A program made the translations under genes and the position numbers. Under the pieces are notes generated by a model that saw only the letters and a list, made by a program, of their open reading frames with translations, was not told the DNA's origin and did not search any database. Positions 1 to 7,226 of a DNA stretch of 64,000 nt are shown here, piece after piece. The stretch spans positions 1 through 64,000 of the forward strand of contig NZ_JABSNM010000016.1 of assembly GCF_013294065.1 (NCBI RefSeq). The letters run 5' to 3'. This DNA is from Sphaerotilus uruguayifluvii (GTDB lineage: Bacteria > Pseudomonadota > Gammaproteobacteria > Burkholderiales > Burkholderiaceae_C). How positions within the stretch are numbered: the stretch's first letter is position 1; each line of letters starts with the position of its first letter.

Positions 1-89
1 GCAAACCGCTCTCGGCTGATGTCACTCGCGTAGGCTTTTCTCGTCGGCATCCCCGCATTTTCAGGGCAGTCGGGATCGTGAACACGCTC

Positions 90-2117
90 TCAGACCGGCA
101 GCGTCGGCGGCGAGGCGGCCCGCGGCGCGCCCTCGCCGGCCAGCGACTCCAGCCAGGCCCGCACCTCGGCCTCGCTCTCCAGCCGGCCCATCGGCGGCAG
201 CGCTGCCAGCAGCCGCCGGCCGTAGCCCATCTGCACCAGCCGCGTGTCGCAGATCACCAGCAGGCCGCGGTCGCTCTCGCTGCGGATCAGCCGCCCGGCG
301 CCCTGCTTCAGCGCGATCGCCGTCTCCGGCACGAAATGGTCGTTGAAGGCGCTGCCGCCCTCGGCCTCGATCGCGCGGCTGCGCGCCTCGGCCAGCGGAT
401 CGTTCGGCGGCGGGAACGGCAGCTTGTCGATGACGACGCACTGCAGCGCGTCGCCCGGCACGTCGATGCCCTCCCAGAAGCTGTGCGAACCCACCAGCAC
501 CGCGCGCGGGCGCTCCAGGAAGCGCGCCAGCAGCGCCCGCTTCGGCCCCTCGCCCTGCATCAGCACCTCGATGCCCCGGCCCTGCAGCCGCGCGCGCAGG
601 CCCTCGCCGATGCGCTGCAGCGCGCGCAGCGTCGTCGTCAGCACGAAGGTGCGTCCGCCCAGCGCCTGCGCGCAGCGCGCCGCCAGCGCCGTCACCTCGT
701 CCGGGTGGCGCGGATCGGCCGGCTTCGGGAACAGCCGCGGCACATGCAGCCGCGCCCGGCCCGCGTAGTCGAAGGGGCTGGCGACCTGCAGCGTGCGGGC
801 CTCCTCCAGCCCGGCGCGGCGGGTGAACCAGGCCAGGCTCGGCTCGTCGCCCAGCGTCGCCGAGGTGAAGATCCAGGCCCGGCGGCCGGACTCGACCTGG
901 GCGCGCAGCGTCTCGCGCACGTCCAGCGGCGACTCGGTCAGCCGGGCCTGGTGCGCGCCGGCATCGATCCAGCGCACCCGCCCGGGCTCGGCCTCCGCGC
1001 CGAAGGCCTCGGCCCGCGACAGCAGCGAGCGGGCGCGCTCGAGCAGGCGCTGCAGGTCGGGCCCGGCGGCCTCGACCGCCTCGAGGTGCTGCGCCGCCTC
1101 GGCCGCGACCCGCGCGACCCGTTCCAGCGCCTCGTCGAAGGGCGCCTGGCCGGCGCGCTCGTCCCAGCGCAGCCGCACGCTGGTGCGCCCCGGCCCGGCG
1201 CAGGCCAGCCGCAGCTCGCGCGCGGCCAGCTCGCAGCGCGCCGCCAGCTCCTGCCACGGCCCGAAGCCGCGCGCCTGCGTCAGCCCGGCGGCGAGCAGGT
1301 CGCGCCCGAAGTCCATCAGCTGCGAGCTCGCCAGCGTGCGGCCGAGGAACTGCACGCCCGCCTCGTTGAGCTGGTGCGCCTCGTCGAAGACCACCGCATC
1401 GACGCTGGGCAGCAGCTCGGCCATGCCGGTGTCGCGCAGCGTCAGGTCGGCGAAGAACAGGTGATGGTTGACGACGACGATGTCGGCCTGCATCGCCTCG
1501 CGCCGCGCCTGCACCACATGGCATTGCCGCCAGGACGGACAGTCGGCGCCCAGGCAGTTGTCGCGCGTCGAGCTGACCAGCGGAATGACCGCCGAGCGCT
1601 CGTCCAGCCCGTCGACCTCGGCCAGATCGCCGCTGCGCGTGCCCTGCGCCCAGGTCTCGATGCGGGCGAGCTGGCGCAGCGCGAAGACATCGAGCGGCTC
1701 GGGTGCCTGGCGCGCCAGCGTCAGGCGGTGCAGGCAGAGGTAGGACGCGCGCCCCTTGAGCAGCGCCACCTGCACCGGCAGGCCGAACAGGCGCGCCAGC
1801 CGCGGCAGGTCGCGCAGGAAGAGCTGGTCCTGCAGGCTCTTGGTCGCGGTGCTGACCATCGCGCGCAGGCCCGACAGCAGCAGTGGCACCAGGTAGGCGT
1901 AGGTCTTGCCGACGCCGGTGCCCGCCTCGGCCACCAGCACGTCGCGCGAATCGAGCGCCTGCGCCACCGCGTCGGCCAGCCGGGTCTGGCCCGGACGCGG
2001 GCGAAAGCGCGGATCCAGCCGGGCCAGATCGCCGCCGGGCGCGAAGGCGCGAGCGACCTCGGCCCGCAGCGCGAAGGCGTCGTCGCCAGGGGAGGTGTCG
2101 GGCGCTGCGTCGTTCAT
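90..2117 (-). CDS. ATP-dependent DNA helicase, DinG/YoaA (XPD-like) family
   Basis: A 675-residue superfamily 2 helicase that should unwind DNA 5'-3' during repair. Walker A is AEAGTGVGKT at residues 63-72 and the Walker B DEAH box is at 246-249. Four cysteines (C129, C189, C194, C200) lie between the two motifs in the spacing expected for the 4Fe-4S cluster of the DinG/XPD group; family knowledge says this cluster is needed for activity. The C-terminal half has the second RecA-like lobe, including GAGRLIRSESDRG near the end. The ATG overlaps the stop of the upstream DUF465 gene by 4 bp (2114-2117), so the two are probably co-translated. Length is normal for a YoaA-type protein. The 89 bases downstream to the window edge show no gene or clear terminator. 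DinG and YoaA cannot be separated from the sequence alone. Confidence 0.93.
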   Translation of the reverse strand: MNDAAPDTSPGDDAFALRAEVARAFAPGGDLARLDPRFRPRPGQTRLADAVAQALDSRDVLVAEAGTGVGKTYAYLVPLLLSGLRAMVSTATKSLQDQLFLRDLPRLARLFGLPVQVALLKGRASYLCLHRLTLARQAPEPLDVFALRQLARIETWAQGTRSGDLAEVDGLDERSAVIPLVSSTRDNCLGADCPSWRQCHVVQARREAMQADIVVVNHHLFFADLTLRDTGMAELLPSVDAVVFDEAHQLNEAGVQFLGRTLASSQLMDFGRDLLAAGLTQARGFGPWQELAARCELAARELRLACAGPGRTSVRLRWDERAGQAPFDEALERVARVAAEAAQHLEAVEAAGPDLQRLLERARSLLSRAEAFGAEAEPGRVRWIDAGAHQARLTESPLDVRETLRAQVESGRRAWIFTSATLGDEPSLAWFTRRAGLEEARTLQVASPFDYAGRARLHVPRLFPKPADPRHPDEVTALAARCAQALGGRTFVLTTTLRALQRIGEGLRARLQGRGIEVLMQGEGPKRALLARFLERPRAVLVGSHSFWEGIDVPGDALQCVVIDKLPFPPPNDPLAEARSRAIEAEGGSAFNDHFVPETAIALKQGAGRLIRSESDRGLLVICDTRLVQMGYGRRLLAALPPMGRLESEAEVRAWLESLAGEGAPRAASPPTLPV

Positions 2118-2317
2118 GCCGGCTCGGGCGGATCGAGCGAGATCTCGAGGCGCGCGATCATGTCGCGCAGCGCCAGCCGGCGCTTCTTCAGGCGGCGCAG
2201 CATCAGCTCGTCGAGCGGCATCTCGTGCGCGATCCTGTCGATCAGGCTGTCGAGATCGGCGTGCTCGATGCGCAACTCGATCAACCGACGCTGCGGGGAA
2301 TGCAGGTTATCGTCCAT
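2114..2317 (-). CDS. DUF465 (YdcH-like) small helical protein
   Basis: A 67-residue protein with the DUF465 pattern: a helix around RLIELRIEHADLDSLID, then LKKRRLALRDMIARLE, which should form an antiparallel helical hairpin. The family (E. coli YdcH) is common in proteobacteria and has no established function. It overlaps the helicase start by 4 bp and should share its transcript. A perfect TATAAT hexamer on this strand lies at 2360-2355, about 38 bases before the ATG, back to back with the promoter of the phosphatase gene. A charged, lysine/arginine-rich surface is visible, but I assign no role. Confidence 0.85.
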   Translation of the reverse strand: MDDNLHSPQRRLIELRIEHADLDSLIDRIAHEMPLDELMLRRLKKRRLALRDMIARLEISLDPPEPA

Positions 2318-2341
2318 CCGCGTGCATCATCAACAGGAAAC

Positions 2342-3136
2342 ATGGCAGACAGCGATTATAGTTTTGCCATGAAACCCGACTCCCCTGGATATCGGCTGTC
2401 GGCGTCGACTGGAATCGACCGCGGCGACCGGCTCTACCAACAGGATCAGGTGGAGATCTTCTCCCACCCGCGCGTGCCGGGCTGCGTGCTGGCCGTGCTG
2501 GCCGACGGCATGGGCGGCAAGAGCGGCGGCCGCAAGGCCGCCGACCAGGTGCTGCTGATCGCCCGCCAGCTCTTCGAGCGCTTCGTGCCGAGCCGCGAGC
2601 CGGCCGCCGACCTGCTCAAGCGCATCGTGCTCGAATCGCACCTGATGATCAAGCTGACGGCGATCACCTCCGAGCAGGAGCCGCACAGCACGATCGCCGC
2701 TGCGCTGATCCTGCCCGATCGCCAGTGCCATGTGATCCACGCCGGGGACTCGCGCGTCTACGTCTTCCGCGGCTCGCAGATGATGTCGCGCACCTTCGAC
2801 CACTCGCTGGTGCAGCGCCTGGTCGAGGAAGGCGAGATCACCGAGGACGAGGCCAACGACCATCCGCACTCGCACCTGCTGACCGGCTGCCTGGGCGCCG
2901 ACGAGGAGCCGCCGATCACGCTGGCCCGCCATGACCGGCTCGAGCTCGGCGACTCGATCCTGGTCTGCAGCGACGGGCTGTGGCACTACTTCACCTCGCG
3001 CGAGCTGGGCACCATCGTGCATGCGCTCAAGCCCCGCGACGCCAGCAAGATGCTGATCAGCAAGGCGCGCCAGCGCGCCCGCGGCGGCGGCGACAACCTC
3101 TCGCTCGCCCTGGTGCGCCTCGACGCGATCGAGTGA
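2342..3136 (+). CDS. PP2C-family serine/threonine protein phosphatase
   Basis: A metal-dependent (Mg/Mn) phosphatase removing phosphate from Ser/Thr residues of unknown targets. The PP2C motifs appear in order: DRLYQQDQVE, LADGMGGKSGG, IHAGDSRVYVFR, CSDGLW and GGGDNLSLALV, supplying the acidic metal ligands. It is a single catalytic domain with no membrane segment, so cytoplasmic. The start is uncertain. ATG 2342 has AGGAAA immediately upstream (264 aa). ATG 2369 (255 aa) has no ribosome site but follows a TATAGT hexamer by six bases, which would give a leaderless mRNA. No kinase lies beside it; in other proteobacteria such stand-alone phosphatases often belong to Stk/type VI or global Ser/Thr signalling, which I cannot assign here. 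Confidence 0.88.
   Translation: MADSDYSFAMKPDSPGYRLSASTGIDRGDRLYQQDQVEIFSHPRVPGCVLAVLADGMGGKSGGRKAADQVLLIARQLFERFVPSREPAADLLKRIVLESHLMIKLTAITSEQEPHSTIAAALILPDRQCHVIHAGDSRVYVFRGSQMMSRTFDHSLVQRLVEEGEITEDEANDHPHSHLLTGCLGADEEPPITLARHDRLELGDSILVCSDGLWHYFTSRELGTIVHALKPRDASKMLISKARQRARGGGDNLSLALVRLDAIE
2355..2362. promoter_or_regulatory. Overlapping divergent -10 elements (DUF465-dinG / PP2C)
   Basis: The sequence ATTATAGT contains TATAGT on the plus strand (2357-2362) and a perfect TATAAT on the minus strand (2360-2355). Plus-strand initiation would fall at about 2369, exactly an in-frame ATG of the phosphatase. Minus-strand initiation would fall near 2348, about 30 bases before the DUF465 ATG. 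No good -35 hexamer is visible on either side. Confidence 0.5.
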
Positions 3137-3160
3137 GCCGGACCGGGTCGCCGCCGGGAT

Positions 3161-4261
3161 TCAGGTCAGCGACGTGTCCACGTCGCGCCGCTCCAGCGCC
3201 AGGAATTCCTGCGACTGCATCTCGTTCAGACGCGAGACGGTGCGCGGGAACTCGTGCGACAGCGGCCCTTCGGTGTAGAGCTGCTCGGCCGGCACCTCGG
3301 CCGACATGATCAGCTTGACGCGCCGGTCGTAGAGCACGTCGACCAGCCAGGTGAAGCGCCGGGCCTCCGAGGCCAGCTTCGGCGGCATCATCGGCACGTC
3401 CGACAGCAGCAGCGTGTGGAACTGGCTGGCCAGCTCGAGGTAGTCGTTCTGCGAGCGCGGGCCGCCGCAGAGCTGCCTGAAATCGAACCACACCACGCCG
3501 CCGGCCTTGCGACGCGCGCGGATCTCGCGGCTCTCGATGCGCAGCACCGGATCCTCGTCCTTCACCTCGGCCAGCTCGTCGAAGGCCTTCGTCATCTCGG
3601 CATCGGCCTGCGCGCCCAGCGGCGTGTGGTAGAGCTGCACGTGCTGCAGCGTGCGGCGGCGGTAGTCGGTGCCGTTGTCGACGTTGATCACCTCGAGCTT
3701 GGCCTTCAGCAGCTCGATCGCCGGCAGGATGCGGTCGCGGTGCAGGCCGTTCGGGTACAGCTCGTCGGGATGGAAGTTCGACGTGGTGATGATCGAGACC
3801 CGGTTCGCATACATCGCGTCGAGCAGCCGGTGCAGGATCATCGCGTCGGTGACGTCGGCGACATGGAACTCGTCGAAGCAGATCAGCCGGAAGCGCCGCG
3901 CGATGCGCTTGCCCAGCTCGTCGAGCGGATTCGGGATGCCCTTGAGCTCCTGCAGCTCGCGGTGCACCTCGCGCATGAACTCATGGAAGTGCAGCCGGGT
4001 CTTGCGCTGCAGCGGCACCGCCTGGAAGAAGCTGTCCATCAGGAAGCTCTTGCCCCGCCCCACCCCGCCGTACATGTAGACGCCGCGCGGCAGCGCCGGG
4101 CGCACCAGCATCTTGGTGATCGCGTTGCTGCGCCGGGCCTTGTAGGCGATCCACTCGTCCTGGCAGCGCTGCAGCGCCGCCACGGCGCGCAGCTGGGCCG
4201 GATCGGCCTGGTAGCCGCGCTCGGCGAGGGTCTGGTGATAGATCTCGGTGACGGTGCTCAT
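3161..4261 (-). CDS. zapE: Cell division protein ZapE (AFG1-like ATPase)
   Basis: A 366-residue AFG1/ZapE P-loop ATPase; the E. coli homologue acts at the Z-ring late in division and under low oxygen. Walker A is GGVGRGKS at residues 65-72 and Walker B is LICFDEFHVAD near 130-140, followed by the family motif TSNFHPDELYPNGLHR. Length matches the family (about 365-375). The ATG at 4261 gives the expected N-terminus; upstream there is no strong ribosome site. It lies just downstream of lpdA on the same strand but is separated by a perfect hairpin (4287-4310), so its transcription may be read-through or independent. It converges with the phosphatase gene with only 24 bases between stops. Confidence 0.92.
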   Translation of the reverse strand: MSTVTEIYHQTLAERGYQADPAQLRAVAALQRCQDEWIAYKARRSNAITKMLVRPALPRGVYMYGGVGRGKSFLMDSFFQAVPLQRKTRLHFHEFMREVHRELQELKGIPNPLDELGKRIARRFRLICFDEFHVADVTDAMILHRLLDAMYANRVSIITTSNFHPDELYPNGLHRDRILPAIELLKAKLEVINVDNGTDYRRRTLQHVQLYHTPLGAQADAEMTKAFDELAEVKDEDPVLRIESREIRARRKAGGVVWFDFRQLCGGPRSQNDYLELASQFHTLLLSDVPMMPPKLASEARRFTWLVDVLYDRRVKLIMSAEVPAEQLYTEGPLSHEFPRTVSRLNEMQSQEFLALERRDVDTSLT

Positions 4262-4286
4262 GGGTTCGGGGGCGTCGACAAGGACA

Positions 4287-4310
4287 GAGGGGCGGCCTGC
4301 GCCGCCCCTC
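4287..4310 (-). terminator. Hairpin terminator after lpdA
   Basis: Perfect 10-bp stem (GAGGGGCGGC / GCCGCCCCTC) with a 4-base loop, 37 bases past the lpdA stop. On the minus strand it is followed by TCTGTCCTTGT, which is only moderately T-rich, so termination may be partial and allow zapE expression. Confidence 0.6.
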
Positions 4311-4346
4311 AGGGTCTCACGGCCTGCCGGGGCCGCGAGCGGATGC

Positions 4347-5774
4347 TCAGAAGTTCAGCGTGCGCTTGTCCACGGCCAGCGCGGCTTCCTTGGTGGCTTC
4401 CGACAGCGACGGGTGCGCATGGCAGATGCGCGCGATGTCCTCGGCCGAGGCCTTGAACTCCATCGCCACGACGGCTTCCGAGATCAGCTCGGACGCGAAC
4501 GGGCCGACGATGTGCACGCCCAGGATCTCGTCGGTCTTGGCATCGGCCAGGAACTTGACGAAGCCGGTGGTGTCGCCCAGCGCACGCGCGCGGCCGTTGG
4601 CCATGAACGGGAACTGGCCGGCCTTGTAGGCGACGCCGTCGGCCTTGAGCTGCTGCTCGGTGCGGCCGACCCAGGCGATTTCCGGGCTGGTGTAGATCAC
4701 CCACGGAATGGTCGCGAAGTTGACATGGCCGTGCTGGCCGGCGATGCGCTCGGCGACCGCCACGCCTTCTTCCTCGGCCTTGTGCGCCAGCATCGGGCCG
4801 CGCACCACGTCGCCGACCGCCCAGACGCCGGGCAGGTTGGTCTTGCAGTCGGCGTCCACGACGATCATGCCGCGCTCGTCGAGCTGCAGGCCGACGGCTT
4901 CAGGGTTCAGGCCGATGGTGTTGGCGACGCGGCCGATCGAGACGATCAGCTTGTCCACCGCCAGCGTCTGCTCCTCGCCCTTGGCGTTGGCATAGCTGAT
5001 GACCACGCCTTCGCCCGAGGCGTCGACCTTGGAGATCTTGGCGCCGAACTCGAACTTCAGGCCCTGCTTCTGGAAGGCCTTGAGCGCCTCCTTGGCCACG
5101 CCTTCGTCGGCGGCGGCCAGGAAGGACGGCATGGCTTCGAGAATGGTGACCTCGGAGCCCAGGCGGCGCCAGACCGAGCCCATCTCCAGGCCGATCACGC
5201 CCGAGCCGATCACGCCGAGCTTGGCGGGAACGGCACCGATGCGCAGCGCGCCGTCGTTGGAGAGGATCTTCTCCTCGTCGAACGGGGCACCCGGCAGCGC
5301 ACGCGCGTTCGAGCCGGTGGCGACGATGACGTTCTTGGCCGTCAGCGTCTCGTTGGCCGCGCCGGCCACCGCGATCTCGTAGCCGCCCTCGACCGCCTTG
5401 GCAAAGGAGCCGCGGCCGTGGAAGAAGCTGACCTTGTTCTTCTTGAACAGGTAGAGGATGCCGTCGTTGTTCTGCTTCACGACGGTGTTCTTGCGGCCGA
5501 CCATCTTCGCGACATCCATCTTCAGGTTGTCGAGGGTGATGCCGTGGTCGCCGAAGTGGTGCGCGGCCTGCTCGAAGTGCTCGCTGGACTGCAGCAGCGC
5601 CTTCGACGGGATGCAGCCGACGTTGGTGCAGGTGCCGCCCGGAGCCGGGCCGCCCTTGTCGTTCTTCCACTCGTCGATGCAGGCGACCTGGAAGCCGAGC
5701 TGGGCTGCACGGATCGCGGCGATGTAGCCGCCGGGGCCGCCACCGATGACGACGACGTCGAATTGCTTGGACAT
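4347..5774 (-). CDS. lpdA: Dihydrolipoyl dehydrogenase (E3 of 2-oxoglutarate dehydrogenase)
   Basis: FAD enzyme that reoxidises the dihydrolipoyl groups of E2 and passes electrons to NAD+. The 475 residues start with the FAD-binding GGGPGG (residues 11-16). The redox disulfide is C49/C54 in GGTCTNVGC, followed by the NAD-binding [10 protein letters not shown], the second FAD motif WAVGDV and the C-terminal active-site HAHPSLSE. There is no N-terminal lipoyl domain, unlike the pyruvate dehydrogenase E3 of many betaproteobacteria, which supports assignment to the 2-oxoglutarate complex. It is the third gene of sucA-sucB-lpdA. AGGAAA lies six to seven bases before the ATG. An intercistronic hairpin precedes it and a terminator follows it. 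Confidence 0.96.
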   Translation of the reverse strand: MSKQFDVVVIGGGPGGYIAAIRAAQLGFQVACIDEWKNDKGGPAPGGTCTNVGCIPSKALLQSSEHFEQAAHHFGDHGITLDNLKMDVAKMVGRKNTVVKQNNDGILYLFKKNKVSFFHGRGSFAKAVEGGYEIAVAGAANETLTAKNVIVATGSNARALPGAPFDEEKILSNDGALRIGAVPAKLGVIGSGVIGLEMGSVWRRLGSEVTILEAMPSFLAAADEGVAKEALKAFQKQGLKFEFGAKISKVDASGEGVVISYANAKGEEQTLAVDKLIVSIGRVANTIGLNPEAVGLQLDERGMIVVDADCKTNLPGVWAVGDVVRGPMLAHKAEEEGVAVAERIAGQHGHVNFATIPWVIYTSPEIAWVGRTEQQLKADGVAYKAGQFPFMANGRARALGDTTGFVKFLADAKTDEILGVHIVGPFASELISEAVVAMEFKASAEDIARICHAHPSLSEATKEAALAVDKRTLNF

Positions 5775-5797
5775 GGTGTTTCCTGGAATGCTTGGCA

Positions 5798-5819
5798 GAA
5801 CGCCCCCGGAGGGGCGTTC
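5798..5819 (-). terminator. Intercistronic hairpin between sucB and lpdA
   Basis: Perfect 9-bp stem (GAACGCCCC / GGGGCGTTC). On the transcribed strand the loop is TCCG, a UNCG-type stable tetraloop. No T-tract follows, so it is more likely an RNA stability or processing element than a true terminator. Confidence 0.4.
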
Positions 5820-5856
5820 GAGATCACGTCAGAGGATCAGATGCGGGGCGCGTCGA

Positions 5857-7125
5857 TCAGATGTCGAACAGCAGGCGGGCCGGATCTTCCAGCGCTTCCT
5901 TCATCGTCACCAGACCCAGCACGGCCTCGCGGCCGTCGATGATGCGGTGGTCGTACGACATCGCCAGGTAGTTGATCGGACGCACGACGACCTGGCCGTT
6001 CTCGACCACCGCGCGGTCCTTGGTGGCGTGCACGCCCAGGATGGCCGACTGCGGCGGGTTGATGATCGGGGTCGACAGCATCGAGCCGAAGGTGCCGCCG
6101 TTGGAGATCGAGAAGGTGCCGCCCGACAGGTCTTCCAGACCCAGCTTGCCGTCCTTGGCCTTCTTGCCGAACTCGGCGATCTTCTTCTCGATGTCGGCGA
6201 AGGACATCTGGTCGGCGTTGCGGATGATCGGCACCACCAGGCCGCGCGGCGAGCCCACCGCGATGCCGATGTCGAAGTAGCCGTGGTAGACGATGTCGTT
6301 GCCGTCGACCGAGGAGTTCAGGATCGGGTACTTCTTCAGCGCCGCGACCGCCGCCTTGACGAAGAAGGACATGAAGCCCAGCTTGATGCCGTGCTCCTTC
6401 TCGAACTTGTCCTGGAACTTCTTGCGCATGTCCATGACCGGCGCCATGTTGACCTCGTTGAAGGTCGTCAGGATGGCGTTGGTCGACTGCGACTGGATCA
6501 GGCGCTCGGCGATGCGCGCGCGCAGGCGGCTCATCGGCACGCGCTGCTCGGGGCGGTCGCTCAGGTTCTGCGCGGCCGGCGCGGCCACGGCGGGCAGCGG
6601 CCGGGCCACGGCGGCGGGCACCGGCGCGGCGACCGGGGCCGGCACGGCGGCCGGCTTGGCACCACCGGCGACGGCGGCCAGCACATCACCCTTGGTGACG
6701 CGGCCGTCCTTGCCCGAGCCGGCGACATCGCCGACGGCCAGGCCGTTGTCGGCCAGCAGCTTGGCGGCGGCCGGCATCGCGACGTCGCCCTTCGAGCCGC
6801 CGGTGGCGGCCGGCGCGGCGGCGGCCGCCACCGGAGCGGCGGCCGGCGCGGCTGCGGCCGGAGCGGCGGCAGCGCCCGCCTTGCCTTCGGTGTCGATCTG
6901 CGCGATCACCTGGTCGCTGACGACCGTGCCGCCGTCACCGACGACATGGGCGGCCAGCACGCCGGCGGCCGGCGCCGGCACTTCCAGCACGACCTTGTCG
7001 GTCTCGATCTCGATCAGGATCTCGTCGATGGCGACAGCCTCGCCCGGCTTCTTCTTCCACGACAGCAGGGTTGCTTCGGCAACCGACTCGGACAGCTGGG
7101 GAACCTTGACTTCTACGATGGCCAT
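5857..7125 (-). CDS. sucB: Dihydrolipoyllysine-residue succinyltransferase (E2)
   Basis: Core of the 2-oxoglutarate dehydrogenase complex; transfers succinyl from lipoamide to CoA in the TCA cycle. The 422 residues contain one lipoyl domain (1-75, lipoylated K44 in ETDKVV) and an Ala/Pro-rich swinging linker (about 82-112). A peripheral subunit-binding domain follows at about 115-152 ([10 protein letters not shown]...[11 protein letters not shown]), then a second Ala/Pro linker. The catalytic domain begins near 190 and ends with the active-site HRIIDG (H393, D397). A single lipoyl domain is normal for SucB. It sits between sucA (101 bp upstream) and lpdA (82 bp downstream). The ATG begins the usual MAIVEVKVP sequence. 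Confidence 0.97.
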   Translation of the reverse strand: MAIVEVKVPQLSESVAEATLLSWKKKPGEAVAIDEILIEIETDKVVLEVPAPAAGVLAAHVVGDGGTVVSDQVIAQIDTEGKAGAAAAPAAAAPAAAPVAAAAAPAATGGSKGDVAMPAAAKLLADNGLAVGDVAGSGKDGRVTKGDVLAAVAGGAKPAAVPAPVAAPVPAAVARPLPAVAAPAAQNLSDRPEQRVPMSRLRARIAERLIQSQSTNAILTTFNEVNMAPVMDMRKKFQDKFEKEHGIKLGFMSFFVKAAVAALKKYPILNSSVDGNDIVYHGYFDIGIAVGSPRGLVVPIIRNADQMSFADIEKKIAEFGKKAKDGKLGLEDLSGGTFSISNGGTFGSMLSTPIINPPQSAILGVHATKDRAVVENGQVVVRPINYLAMSYDHRIIDGREAVLGLVTMKEALEDPARLLFDI

Positions 7126-7177
7126 GATGGGAAATTCGGTTGGATCTCGGATTCACGCCCGCGACCTGTCCCGGGCA

Positions 7178-7196
7178 CCCGCCCTGCTGGGGCGGG
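7178..7196 (-). terminator. Intercistronic hairpin between sucA and sucB
   Basis: Stem CCCGCCC / GGGCGGG with a 5-base loop, about 30 bases after the sucA stop. No T-tract follows on the minus strand. It is the first of three hairpins, one after each cistron of the operon (see also 5798-5819 and 4287-4310). Confidence 0.35.
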
Positions 7197-7226
7197 CGCC
7201 GGGCACGCGAAGCGTTCGGGACAGGC

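Noticed and set aside
61-1524. Long minus-strand open frame (487 codons) overlapping the helicase in another frame
   Set aside because: Composition is almost only Arg, Ala, Gly and Pro with no domain; it is the expected shadow of a GC-rich gene whose helicase frame has clear motifs.
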